64,000 nucleotides of DNA from Clytia hemisphaerica (GCA_902728285.1 CACVBU010001012.1:485193-549192), one strand, 5' to 3'; shown: positions 47,849 to 59,580, counted from the first letter of the stretch. Translations and numbers: made by a program. Notes: generated by a model not told the origin, from the sequence alone.

Positions 47849-50800
47849 ATGTCAGACAAAACTGTAAACAAATTATTCGATGGACTTGTCTTTCGGATGC
47901 AACCAGGACCAAACAAAGCCATGATCAAGAAACTCATTCTGGTATGGTTGCTTACTCGGTTGCTTGTTCCCAAGAGTTCAGAGAGATTTTTAATCTGTAA
48001 ATTTAAAACTTAAAGTTTTCCAAATTTCTTTTTCTCTACAGGACAATGGTGGACGATTTTGTAGAGCTGGGGAAAAAGTCGAACACATCAAGTAATCTTT
48101 TTGAAACGTTTTTATTTATTTTTTCCTACTCCAATGTACTTCAATTCATGCAACGTCATTGCTTGGACTAACATTCAATCCTTCCACAAATTGAGCAACA
48201 AAGCATGACAAATGTTAGTTCGTACACCCCCTTCTCACAGACCCGGTAGGATTTTTCTAGCCAGTGGGGATAAAAATAACGTACACGTTTTTTTTTTTTT
48301 AAGAAACACACTTTTAAGAAACATGAGGCTCAGAATGCCTAAAAACTAAGAAACATCTAAGAAACATGCTGAGCCTGAGAATGAGAAAATAACATTTTTT
48401 AATTCGGTTTTTTTAAAATTACCTTCCAATCAAGGTTAGAAATATACATACATAACAGTTAGAAACACTTGGGAAAGTCAGAAAATCAATATAGAAGATA
48501 TGAAAGTACCGTAAATTAGTCAATTAGACTATTGTATTATCGACATGCGTCCTTTAAGCTTGACACAGTTTAGAAACATGTAAGAAACATTTAAGACTCA
48601 AAAGGCCGATTTCTTAAGAAACATTGAGGCTGCTTGGTAAAACTAGTTTCTTAAAAAAAAAAAAACGTGTAGTGAATCTCGATGGGGATTGATGTTCTCA
48701 TATTTTTCATGGCTTGGGATTTCAATTATTTTGTTTTCAAGTCAGTAAATTCAGTGGGGATGGAAAAAATAGTAAATATTTTGCAGTGGGGATTGGTTTA
48801 TTTGATTTTTTTAAATGGGGACAAAAATTGGAGGAAAACTTTCCACTGGGGACGATATTTTGGCCTATTTTTCCTGTGGGTCTGTGAGAAGGGGGTGTGT
48901 TCATCAATTATTTTTCATGATACAGCAGCAACATCTTCATTACTCTTAGGTTCCAAATAAACGGGCCCCCCCCCCCGCATGTTAATTTTTCGAAAATTTT
49001 CCAACCCCCCCGGACCTTATTAGGACCCCCCCCCCCCCCGTTTATTAATCTCTAAGAATATTTTCAGCTGTCAAAGAGAAGGTCCCTTATTTTGCTCTAC
49101 ATAGCCTGATTTTAGCCTATTTTTACCTTATTTTTGGGTTTCAGAAGTACAATTTCCAACCCCCCCGGCAATTAGGTCCCCCCCCCCCCCCCCCGTTTAT
49201 TAAAATCTAGAAAATTTTTCCAACCTCCCCCCCCCCCCGTTTATTTGGAACCTAAGAGTAGCTTTCCTCAAAATGTTGACATTATGTCTTCTTTGTTTTT
49301 AGTTTAACAGATGTTAAGAACGGTCAAAGTGGAATTCACACAGATTTTATTCAACTGTCGATCGAGCGGAAAACATTGCAACACATCGAAACTTATGAGT
49401 AAGATAAAGCCAAGTTTTCTCTGCTTGAATCCTGTTTTGACAAGCTGTCGTCATTTACTTTTTGGAATTTCAAAACCCATACTAAACACTGGTATTTCGT
49501 TCTTTTTTAGTTTGTCCAGACCAGCAAATTCATCCAGCAAAATGAAAGTTGACAAAAACCTCTTCGGAAAAGCGTAAGTCTTTTTTAACTACACTTTACT
49601 CTTTAAAGCTTTTCCATTCGTTGGTTAAAAAGGGAAAGGTTTTATTCGTCAAGTTTGAAAATTACACAACATAGTTTAAAGAATAGTTTACCCGCCCTTC
49701 CACCACTAGGCGGCAGGCGTACACGAAAGAAGAGGACGAAGCGATCATTGAATACGTGACGTCACATCAAACAGAGTATGGCTCCGATGGATCCACCGGT
49801 GGAAACCTCATTTGGAAACAAATGGAGGAGAAAAAGGTCTGCTTGAATCCAAAGTCAAACGAAAATGTGCAATGGTTTGGAAAGCCTAATTGCAGTGACT
49901 CCCTCCAAATTACAAATATCATAGTGGGCCCCTTGAAAAAGGGGTTGAGAATTTCGCTGAATTTAAAAGAAGGAGGGGCTTGTGAAAATTTCAAATCAAA
50001 GGGGTGGCTTGGACAAAAAAGGGGGGTTGATTTTTAAGGGGGGACTTGGAAGATTTGGCAATTTGCAAAAGAGTATTTTCCATTCATTTTTAAATTTCTC
50101 AACAATCATTATATTTCCATTCATTTGAATTTAATAACCTTGAAATTATAGTTAGAGATTGTAAGAGTTTGTGCGTAAAAGGTCGAAAAAAGAGGGGGTT
50201 GAACTTAAACCTGGGAAAAAGAGGGGGGTTAAATAAAAAGAGGGGGTCGAGGAATTTTCATTTTTGAGAGGGGGTGAGCTAAAAGAGGGGGTGCCATTTT
50301 TAAGGGGGCCTGATACCCCTCTGCCCACTATGTATGTTTACTTCTACTCTCCTTTATAATGAATATCAGAAATCGCTCATCTGAATGGAATACCATTCTT
50401 TCAACACCAGCTTTTGATTGTTCTAGATCACGTCACACACGTGGCAATCAATGAAGAGTCGCTTTCATTCCCATTTGGAACATCGAGTTACACATCGACC
50501 AACTATCATCACTCGCAGTTCTGGTAACAAAACAAAACCTTTATCTTCCCACTATTTTCTTTTCGGAAAAGTTCCTCATTGTCCCCTCATTGGAACTCTA
50601 GTTGGCCCTTCTCTTGCTTAAATTGATCTCGACAAGTTGTTTTGGAAACATTTCTTCACTTTTAAAAGTTTTTTTTTTTTTGCACTTTCAGGAAATTCGA
50701 CAGTTGCTTATGCCGTTAGCAGAGGTACACATCTTATTTTCCGTTCGAAGTCCTTTCTTCGCAAGTTAAACTCAAAACACTTCTTATAATATATATGATA

Positions 50801-53284
50801 TTTTTTCTCGTCCTTCAGATTCACCAATAGACTTGGTAAAAGCACCACCTCCACTCAAACCAAAGAAGAAGTTTGAGGAGCAGACGAAGAAAAGGACTTT
50901 AAAGAAATTGTATTCTTCCTCATCTGTTGATCCTTTCGACCAATCACCAAGGAATTCCATCGGTATATTCATATCTCGTTTTTTTTCTTCTTCTAAACTG
51001 AATTAAATTGTACTGTTACTCATATTACTGGCCTTAATTTGAAACCTAATATCTGAAGGAGGTAATCAAATTTTAGAAAATGCTACAAAACTTTTCCCAC
51101 ATCATATGACAACAATCAAATGACCAATGAATTTTAACAACCCAAAATCCGAAAAGACAAAAGTCAAAACAAACCAATTTCACTAGAGACACATTACTAG
51201 AACAATTAAAACAGATTTAGCGAATAGGAACCCAATATTAAAATGAAAAGAGATCGAAACCGAAAGAAAATGGAAAAAGTATGGAAAGATGAAGTCTGAG
51301 ATCAGGTGCGGTACTTTTTTATTTTGCTTGTGTAAATATTTTATTCTTTCAGATGGCAAATCGATTGGTGGAAGTTCGAGTAATAAGTCGGACGGTAATT
51401 TTTTCAATACATTAATAAATCCCTAACGCAACAAGAGGGTTGGGCTTGAGTTTCCAAGGGTTGAACTTTGTCTGAGTTTGCCAAAGCAGTGGTTTTAGAC
51501 ATTAGGCCAAAGCGTTGATAATGTATTAGTGCTGAAATTAGTCGATGAAAAGATTTTTGTCACGGTATTTCGACCTCCATCTTTTTAGTACGAGAATTTT
51601 TTTTAAATGAATTATTGAAAAATTTGAAAACTCTCAGCTGATTATCCTGTCTTTCCCTCTTTATTTCAGATGATATGGAGTTTATATAAGATACTTTAAT
51701 AATTGGTCATTTAAAGTAATAACAATGACGCGTTCTTTAGAAAAAGCAACAAAATTGAATTATTATTACTGGTTAACGACCAACCAAATCAAATAAGAGC
51801 TTGTAAAAACTCCATCTCGTCCCCTTCATTCTTGTGTGAGCTTTCGGTGATAAAAAAAGCTTACTTTTTTAGGTGATGGGGAAACAAAGGAATTGGAAAA
51901 AGCAATCAAGGAAGAACCTTCTTCACAAGAAAATCTCCTGTTAGACGAAGATGCGACTCAAAGTCTTTCCGAAGATGATGATGATGATGATAATGATAAT
52001 GACTCGATCATTTATTCACCAAGTAACACATTGCAACCCATCTTAACTTCCACGTGTGATAAAGAAAACTCGCAAAGCACGAATGAGAACGAAAGCCAAT
52101 CACAGATTAGCCAACCGAGTAACAGCCAATCACAGAACAGCCAATCATGTAACAGCCAATCACAGAACAGCCAATCACAGATCAATCAATCAAACATCGT
52201 GTATCCTTTCCCTGAGGATGAGGATGACGAAAATAGTTTCGATGATTTCGATCAACAACTTGTTGCTGCTGCAAATGGAAGTCAAACCAGCCAATCATCG
52301 TCCACCAGTAGATTGAGATGCAGCCAATCAGAGAACAGTCAAACTGAGAATGAGATAGATATTGAAAACTTACAGAATACCTCAGGGAAAGAAGCCGTGC
52401 AAAGTCAAAATAACGAAGTTGATCTTTCACCGGTCGTTAAGAAAGCTAAGAAGAAGAAGAAAAAGAGGAAACAGAAAAAGCTCTTATCGCCAGAAGAACC
52501 TCATGAATTCAACATCAAACCTTGCACATGTAAGTTTTCCCGCTAAAAATCAAGGTGTAAACCAAAAAGACAATTCATAACACTCTAATTTTAGAGAAAA
52601 ATAAATTCAAAAGATTTTTGAAAAATGAAGTTGAACGTTTTATCCTTTTATCCTAGAAACTTTATTTCCGCTATAAATGTACTGTAAATTTCCATCAAAT
52701 AGTTCCATCAAAGTACCTTTATACCAGAAGTAAAATTTCTAGGGTCAAAAGTTAAAAAGATTCTTCTTTTCTTTGTACACGTTTTTTATAAGAACATCCA
52801 ACAATTTTGAAGCTTTTGTTCGTCCTTTTGAATTTTAAGCCTAAAAATGTTTTAGCATGTTCTTATTGACCATTTTGTAAGCATTTCTGTCAATTTTCTT
52901 AAAAAAAGCGGGTGTTTTAAAGTCCGCAAAGCCTTCAAATGTTCTTAACCTGTTCTTGATATTTGATATTTTGGCCACCGAAGCCTTATATGATCTTAAA
53001 TAGTTTGTACTCATAAAAAACGTGTACAGTACAGTAGGCTAAAAAGTTTATGGGTGTGTAATTCGTTAGAATCGAAGCATGTTAAATGTTTCAACACGAA
53101 GGATTTAGCTAAGTAAGGTTTCAAGGGGATGTAAAGGTTTTTGAGGGAATAATTCGGTTTTTTTATTCCTCTTTCAGGTGCGAAACAGGCGGATTATAAT
53201 GAGGCTTATGAACTGATGAATTATTTCGATAATTTACCAGAAGATTTCAACTGGAAAGCAGTGCGAGAAAAAATGGGACTTTAG
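47849..53284 (+). CDS. TERF2IP: RAP1 / TERF2-interacting protein, 11 exons
   Basis: Telomere-associated protein; vertebrate RAP1 joins shelterin through TRF2 and also acts in transcription (family knowledge). Exons: 47849-47941, 48042-48091, 49303-49398, 49511-49573, 49710-49836, 50427-50523, 50692-50724, 50819-50962, 51353-51394, 51873-52529, 53178-53284; 1,509 bp, 502 aa, phases all consistent. Exons 1-3 give a BRCT domain (about residues 5-80: LFDGLVFRM, DNGGRFCRAG, TDFIQLSIERKTL). Exons 5-6 give the Myb domain (about 103-165: YTKEEDEAIIEYV, NLIWKQMEEKK, HTWQSMKSRFHSHLE), matching human RAP1 closely. Exon 10 carries an acidic run, about 17 SQ dipeptides and a Lys-rich stretch like a nuclear localisation signal. 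The last 35 residues are short and the usual RAP1 C-terminal domain is not clearly recognisable. Its stop lies 225 bp from the end of the opposing receptor gene. Confidence 0.9.
48224..48898. mobile_element. 675-bp element with perfect 21-bp ends, RAP1 intron 2
   Basis: ACACCCCCTTCTCACAGACC and one more base at the left is exactly mirrored at 48878-48898. GTGGGGA words recur in both arms. It is interrupted by the MITE 48282-48671. Confidence 0.85.
48282..48671. mobile_element. TACACGTTTTTT-ended MITE with AAGAAAC word
   Basis: TACACG plus a T run at the left, an A run plus CGTGTA at the right. AAGAAACAT repeats about nine times, with GAGGCTCAGAATG. Nested in the 675-bp element. Confidence 0.85.
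48943..49258. mobile_element. 316-bp MITE with C-run and CGTTTATT word, RAP1 intron 2
   Basis: CTCTTAGGTTCCAAATAAACG at the left is exactly mirrored at the right; TA flanks both sides (possible TA duplication). The interior has five C runs of 7-18 bases, mostly followed by GTTTATTA. A relative is at 59445. Confidence 0.85.
49920..50332. mobile_element. 413-bp MITE with AGGGGG words, RAP1 intron 5
   Basis: The ends are CATAGTGGGC / GCCCACTATG. The interior has a dozen AAAGAGGGGGT / AAGGGGGG words, all G-rich on the plus strand. It lies 84 bp past exon 5. Confidence 0.8.
52774..53028. mobile_element. TGTACACGTTTTTT-ended MITE with AAGAACA word, RAP1 intron 10
   Basis: TGTACACGTTTTTTATAAGAA at the left, CATAAAAAACGTGTACA at the right. 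GTTCTTA / AAGAACA words on both arms. 255 bp, 150 bp before the last RAP1 exon. Confidence 0.85.
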
Positions 53285-53508
53285 CTTTCACTTGAATGGT
53301 ATTTTATTGTAAATAACTTTCTCCCCACTTGTATTTATATCCTCTTGTTTTTTTTAAGATATCTTCCTTTTTTCATCATAAATTTCAGATTACACTGATT
53401 TTTTATAAGACTATTGACATCGCTTAGTTTTTTTAACGTTCTAACAACAATATCAAAATTAAAATTCAAACATTCTTTTTCAAAGAAATGATTTTTTTTG
53501 ACAAAATG

Positions 53509-54534
53509 TTACAAATTACTGTTTGGTCGAGTGAAATTTATTGTGTTTCCATCTTCCAAGGTACCAATTCTCGACCTTAATATTGCTTTCTTAATTTTCA
53601 ATCTCACAGATTTCATAGTGTAAACGTAAAGAAGCGGGTTAACCAATGCTTTAACGGGCGCCAAAAATTGGGCGATGCCGCCCAAAGTGTAAGTCATTTT
53701 GGGAGAGTTTTCATCCACCGCCCACCACATGGCGATCGTGAAGTAAGGGAGATAACATACCACGACTGAAACTAGCATTAAAATTGTCATTACTGTCGCT
53801 CTCCGATCCTCTTGTTGAGCTTTTAAACGTTCCCTCTTTACTGCTGTTCGCTCTGGGCTGACGTTAGTCGTGTCGTCCTGGGTTTCGATGCCCTGGTGTG
53901 GTTTTCCGAGGTCCGATTTTCGAATTCGTTTTATAGTTCGCCAAACAAGCAGCAATAAAATAGCATTTATGGTCACAATAATGGGTTGTACTGATAGAAA
54001 TAATATAGTTGGTCGAAATCCTTTGAATAGGAAACTCGAAGCCACGAGGCAGACCGTCATAATCCAGGAAAATAAATTGATCCAGAGAAAAAGTGAGTTC
54101 CAATCTTTACTCGAATACTTGAACGGGTAGAAAATTGCATAAAATCGATCCACGGTAATATAAAAAACTGTTAAGAAAGAGAAAACACAAAAAACGAATC
54201 CCACGAAAATTGTAGCGGCGTAGAAAACGCAAATAACTTTTTTCTCCAACACGATGACGAACAGATTGGAGCCACCAAGCGGCATCGCTAAAATCCCAGT
54301 CAGAAGATCAGCAACAGTATTGTTTATTATAAAAATAGTTGAGGGTAATTTGCGATATCTCTTTGATGAAAAAACGCTGAGTGTCGCCAAATTGACAATT
54401 ACTGTTGGGATGGCCAATAAGATATACAGAACTGAAATTGTGAAAAATGCAGTGTAATGCCAACCTTCCAGAATGAACTTGTACTCTAGTTTGTAACATT
54501 GAACAAAAACGGTTTTTTTCGTTGAGTTAAACAT
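53509..54534 (-). CDS. Class A-like 7TM receptor E
   Basis: Intronless ORF of 341 aa. The frame is open to 54603, but the first ATG is at 54534 (MFNSTKKTVF, with an NST sequon). Rhodopsin-like motifs: NNTVADLLTG in TM2, VDRFYAIFYP after TM3 (DRF), CYLPYF in TM6, ALVNPLLYVY in TM7 (NPxxY). A cysteine is present near the top of TM3 (VICVF), but no clear partner is seen in loop 2. Loop 3 is charged (about residues 210-250, including a QEDRRA stretch). It converges on RAP1, leaving 225 bp between stops. Not a close paralogue of the intron 13 receptors. Confidence 0.85.
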   Translation of the reverse strand: MFNSTKKTVFVQCYKLEYKFILEGWHYTAFFTISVLYILLAIPTVIVNLATLSVFSSKRYRKLPSTIFIINNTVADLLTGILAMPLGGSNLFVIVLEKKVICVFYAATIFVGFVFCVFSFLTVFYITVDRFYAIFYPFKYSSKDWNSLFLWINLFSWIMTVCLVASSFLFKGFRPTILFLSVQPIIVTINAILLLLVWRTIKRIRKSDLGKPHQGIETQDDTTNVSPERTAVKRERLKAQQEDRRATVMTILMLVSVVVCYLPYFTIAMWWAVDENSPKMTYTLGGIAQFLAPVKALVNPLLYVYTMKSVRLKIKKAILRSRIGTLEDGNTINFTRPNSNL

Positions 54535-54603
54535 TTTAATTTTGCACGTTTGCTCGAAACATTTACCGAATTCAGAAATGGCAAATTTCGATTCCACCAA
54601 CAA

Positions 54604-55192
54604 TCTATACCTTTAATTTGCTTTATATATTCACGAAGGTACTTTTCGGTGCGATTCCTGTTTCTCGCGAAATCTTGAATTGATTTTTTTTCGGTCTTTG
54701 CTCAAACTGCGATTATGAAAAATATTTTCACGTCAGACATTTTCAATGAGAGAAAGCTAATAAATAAATATTAACGACTTATATGTATAACATTAATATT
54801 TGATATATTCTGGCAAATGAAATTAAAATTTCAAGTCTTATCTTTGCGAGTTTCTTTTTGAGAAAATGATTGCGTAACATTTTATTTGTTCTTTTGCTCT
54901 CTCATCCTGTAGGTGTTGTCTCTGCTTGAGCTGTTCGTTGGTATAGGAAAGCAACGGGAACAAACCTCGCACACTGTGCCATAAAGCTTAAACTTTGTAA
55001 ACTAAACTGAGAAGTAATTGCTTGTTGTTTTACTTTATATTTAATAGTCCTCGTTTCTATGATACACGAATAACATCTGATACAAAGTTTAAGCTTTATT
55101 ATCGCACATGAAATTGTCTTTGGAGTAACTCTAATCGGATAAATTTTTGCAAATTATACCTCGACCCTTTTAGGAGCAACACCTCCGCATGA
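54604..55192. other. Upstream of receptor E; nothing recognised
   Basis: AT-rich; would hold the receptor E promoter. No motif called. Confidence 0.4.
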
Positions 55193-55797
55193 CACAGGAA
55201 AAAGTCATCAGATCACACGGGTGGGAAAACTTAAATTCCGACGCCGTAATTTTCAAAAATCAATTTTTGCGTGTGATTTTATTAACTGATAAGGTGTGAT
55301 TGTTTTGGCAGTGTGATTTCCGATATCACACCGCGGAATTTTTCAAATAGTTATTTTTATTTTTTTAAATTCGGCGTGTGAAATCCAATTTAACACTTTT
55401 AAACTTCACTGAAAAGGCTTTATCAAAATCACACGTGTGAATTCTAATTTCCGCAGGCAAATAAAAATTTTCAGTATGTTATACACTATAAATTTTCGGC
55501 GTGTGAAATCCAATTTAACACTTTGTCAAACACTGGCAACTATAGTCCAAGAAGTATAAAACTTACACTACAAAACTCTAAAAACGTAGAAGGACAAGAT
55601 AGAAACAAGAAATCGCAGTCATTAGTTCCCACGGGTGGGAAAGTCAAATTAACACGGTGGGAAGGTACAATTCCCACCCTTGTACTACGCATGCGTAAAG
55701 AAAACCACTAGTGAAAATTGGGCCGAAACTGTTCAGTTTGCATTCAAATTATAACATTATAAGAGTGTATTCGATCAGTGCGAACACAACGCTAAAG

Positions 55798-55935
55798 GTG
55801 AGGCGTCCCGCAAGGGCGGCCTCATTCGTTCGCAATGGACTTGCGTCGCAAGGGCTCAGTGGATCGGTGAGACGGGTTCGAGGTAGTCTGAATCGCAGAC
55901 CTCTACAAAACCCCTGGTAGTATAGGTCTGCTTAA
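55798..55935 (+). repeat. tRNA-derived SINE, family 2 (head and body start)
   Basis: A-box-like GGGCTCAGTGGATC and B box GGGTTCGAGGTAG, followed by TAGTCTGAATCGCAGACCTC and TACAAAACCCCTGGTAGTAT. The body is shared with copies at 32354-32446 and 47268-47337 (minus), and the distal part with 57612-57700. Confidence 0.6.
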
Positions 55936-56654
55936 TGATCTACCAACCGCTTTCCGATTCGGTTTTTTTTAATTCGATGTATTTTACAGAATCTTAGCGA
56001 GTAAATAATTTGATTGACATTGATGTGCACGCAAAGACGACCGTTTCGAACGTTTTCAATAGAATTTTTACATTCGAAATTCGAATCCCAGACCAGAAAA
56101 ACAAAACAGAAAGAAAGATAAAAAACAATTTGATGCGCGCATTTTGTACAGTCTGTAGATTTATTTTTGACTTTTGCTTTTATAAGATATCTGGTCTGTA
56201 AATTTATCAAAACTTTTCCTTCAGCTCTTCGGTCGAAGCTCAAAAATACAAATATGAACAAAAAAGTGAAAGAAAACAACCAAAAACACTCCAATCTATT
56301 CAAAAGGATTGAAGCTAAGTACATGAAAAAGTTAAACACAAAGGCCACACAGTATCGAAAAGTGGAATGCCAAAGCTGAAGAAAAGTTTTTTGTTTGTTT
56401 TAACATTTAACAAGGGAACAACAACACTCCCTTTTGTAGAATCATAAAGAAGTAATGTCAGAAATATTCAATACAACCCCCAAAATGTACTGTATATACA
56501 TAACTAAAATACCTTGAAATAATCTGCAACATATCTGTAGAACTGACAAAACAATTATCTGGAGCCAAAGTGATCAAAGAATCCAGTTTGTTAAAAAAAT
56601 ATACACTCATACAAGTCCAAATTCAAGCATCAAAATGTAGTTTTATGAAGCAAA

Positions 56655-57343
56655 ATTTTGTTGGTGCACACCTCCGGGGGATTAAGGCGGGGTCAAAATG
56701 CTTGCAACGTTACAAATCATTTTCCGAAGCTCATTTTGGGCTCAAACAAAGCGTATGACTAAGTAGAATAGGATTAAGTCTAGGAAGATGTTTTTTTCAT
56801 TTTGAAATTTAGCGTAATTCGCAAAAATCCTCAATTTTGCGCTATTTTGATGACGTCATAAAAATTGAAATCCCAATAACTTTTGATACAATTATCAAAA
56901 TAATTTCAAATTTTGACCAAAGATGCATATTATTAATGTTTTCAGAATTAAATAAAAAAATTTATAAAATTTGATGACGTCATCACTTTTAAGGCAAAAA
57001 ATCAAAATCCTTAAAAAATGCTGACTTCATCAAGGTTTTGAAAGTTTTTGAAAATTTTTTGAAAATTTGCATTGCAATGCATCTTTGGTGAAAGTTTGAA
57101 ATTATTTTGATGATTCTATCAAAACTTATTTGAATTTCAATTTTTATGACGTCATCAAAATAGCGCAAAATTGAGGATTTTTGCGAATTACGCAAAATTT
57201 CAAAATGAAAAAACATCTGCCTAGACTGAATCTTATTCTAATAAGTTATTCGCTTCGTTTGAGCCCAAAACGAGCTTCTGAAAATGATTTGTAACGTTGC
57301 AAGAATTTTGACCTCCACGAACCCGCCTTATTCCCGTGGAGAC
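56655..57343. mobile_element. Large fold-back element, about 320-bp arms
   Basis: The left arm (GCAACGTTACAAATCATTTT, GCTCATTTTGGGCTCAAAC, TTTTGATGACGTCATAAAAA) is mirrored on the right with about 10% mismatch and a loop near 57,000. A transcript would form a long hairpin. Confidence 0.85.
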
Positions 57344-57611
57344 AGCAGATACATCAGGGCACTTAAATTCAATAAATTTAATTTCTAATCTTTTACAAAA
57401 TCTCCACATTAAACAAGAAAGGGGAAGAAAAAGAAGCAAACTTCCTTCCGCCTACTTTTTTTTCGAAATCCAAATATATTTTCCAGTCTATGATTCATTG
57501 CCTCACAGAAAATGTAAACATTACGTAATGTTATATTTGTAGACACTCGCCAGCTAAAAATGTCTTTAGCCGTATATCGGCTAAAGGCGGCAAATCTCTG
57601 GACAAAGGAAA

Positions 57612-57700
57612 TATCGCTTATCAAGCATCCTCTATAAGGAGCATGAATCCGTTAGTGGATGCCAGCAGCCTAGGTTCGAGGTCATTAAATTGGCTCTCTA
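57612..57700 (+). repeat. SINE family 2 copy, 3' part
   Basis: CTCTATAAGGAGCATGAATC, CGTTAGTGGATGCCAGCAGC, then CTAGGTTCGAGGTC, a second B-box-like stretch. Matches the end of the minus-oriented copies at 32.4 and 47.3 kb. Confidence 0.6.
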
Positions 57701-58227
57701 GTGCAACTCCACTGTTGTGAAAAAAGTGCCGGGATTCTCAAAGTAGCGCAAGTACATGACAGAACGAATGGGAGCTATTGAGCCAATGCTCACGAATGAT
57801 CGAATACATTTAACAATTTATCAAATACAAATAAAAGCCATTTATTTTTCCAAAGACTTGGGGAATCAAAATTTCGGCGTGTGGTTTTCGATAAGATAAG
57901 CGAGTGTAAAATGCTAAATCCGACGTGGGGTTTTCAATTTAACACGCGAGGAGAGAGGGCCTGAAGTACGAAATTCGACATGGGATTTTCGATTTAACAC
58001 GTGTATTGTTCGATTCAGCACACAATGTTTAAATCATGTGATCCTGCGTTAACCACGTCGGAAATTCAATTATACACGTGTGATTTTGAGGGGTGTGATT
58101 TTGCGTTTCCCACCGGCGTAAAAACGAACCGATTCCCACGCGTGGGGATAGCAGTGTGAAATGTATACTTTCACACGGTGTGATTTTCACTTTCACACTG
58201 GTGTGATTTGATGACTTTTTCCTGTGT

Positions 58228-59444
58228 GAACTCAAAATTCATGTAACTTTGATTTCGAAACCCTTCGGGCTTTAATTTTACCCAGAACCTATTTTCGCCA
58301 AAGTACCCCTCCCCCGCCCAGGTTTAGTTGCAAGTATAAGATAAATGTGGTAGAGAAGCACTGACCAACGGTACTGTACTTAATTTCTTCTTTCTATTTC
58401 TGATCATTGATTGATTGATTTTGCTCAATCAAAAACCAATCAGATTGATTCAAAAATTAAGATTCTGAGTTTTATTGTAAGTAAAATAGCTACGAGAGCT
58501 CAAAGTTGTGGATACGGAATGGTCCGACAGCGGGTTTAATTTCAACTGATTTCAAGTGGAATTTGATCCCCTGTCAACTTCAAATACTTCAAGCATGGTC
58601 CGATTTGCCAGAATTCTTGGGCGTTTCAGTTTTTTTAAGACTAGATTTTTTGGGCTGAGCTCGAGCTCTTTATACTGGGATGAATGATAATTAGCATATT
58701 GTCGAGCCGGTTTCAATATTATTGAAATTGCAAGAGATTTCACGTGTCAGCTGTTTTTTTTTATTACGAAAAACTTCACATTAAAGTTTTTCCTCGAGTC
58801 AGTGGAAAACCCTTTAAAACTAGGGACTGAGAACGAAATTGTTATGAAATTGGATGGCAAAGACACTCTTTGTAACAAGGGAAGGTTAAAATGTTAAGCT
58901 GATCCTTTGCTGATATCATCTCGTTTTCAAACAAAAGGTCGACGCTTTGTGAAATTCCTTTTCAACCGTTTAGAGGAGTCGTTTCATTTCGTACAAGATT
59001 TCATTACATCTATTTACACCTCCTACTTATTTTCCCTCTCTTTGAGAGAAAGTTTGAGAGAAAATTCATAATATCCTATTTACAAAAGTATCATACTGTT
59101 TGGGCCGCGAACTTTTCTCAAGAACATATTCCAATTAAAATCATCAATTTAGGTGTACAAACTTACGCGAACAGAAACTTTCGCGAAGTCAAAAAATCGC
59201 GAAATTTACGACATTTTTTTCTCTCGCCAATTTGACGAAAAAATCTTTTGTTTTTACTCGCGAAAGTTTGTACGCCTAAAGTTTTCAAAATAAACCAAAA
59301 ACTGGTTTTCAATGATAAGCTCCACTTCTCGTAATTTGACATCCACTCTAGGGTTCTAATGAAATAAGCGTCCCCGTAGATTTTTTGAAATTTTCCATTT
59401 AATTCCTGGGAAAACGTTTTTAAAAGTTCCTTTTTGTGCATTTA
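58228..59444. other. Nothing recognised
   Basis: AT-rich. A local inverted repeat AACTTACGCGAACAGAAACTTTCGCGA / CGCGAAAGTTTGTACG lies at about 59,160-59,275. No ORF of note. Confidence 0.4.
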
Positions 59445-59534
59445 CTCTTAGGTGCCAAATAAACGGGGGGGTTCGAATAAACGGGGGGGGGTTTCGAAAA
59501 AATTTTCAAATCAAATAAACGGGGGGGACCTAAT

Positions 59535-59580
<46 letters not shown>

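Larger units (their letters stand above)
55193..58227. mobile_element. 3-kb inverted-repeat element with TCACAC/GTGTGA arms
   Basis: CACAGGAAAAAGTCATCA at the left and TGATGACTTTTTCCTGTG at the right. The left arm (55193-55700) and right arm (57870-58227) are filled with GTGTGATTTT and AATTTAACAC words. The middle holds SINE pieces and the fold-back 56655-57343. No transposase ORF. Confidence 0.65.

Noticed and set aside
51660..51690. Alternative RAP1 exon after TTTATTTCAG at 51,668
   Set aside because: In phase it reaches a stop after a few codons; the exon at 51873 keeps frame and continues the protein. It could still be a minor terminal exon.
54535..54603. Longer N-terminus of receptor E
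   Set aside because: No ATG upstream of 54534 in the open frame.
55932..56348. 138-aa minus-strand ORF with hydrophobic segments
   Set aside because: AT-rich, Phe/Ile-heavy, inside a repeat element, with no motif; an equally open plus-strand frame overlaps it.
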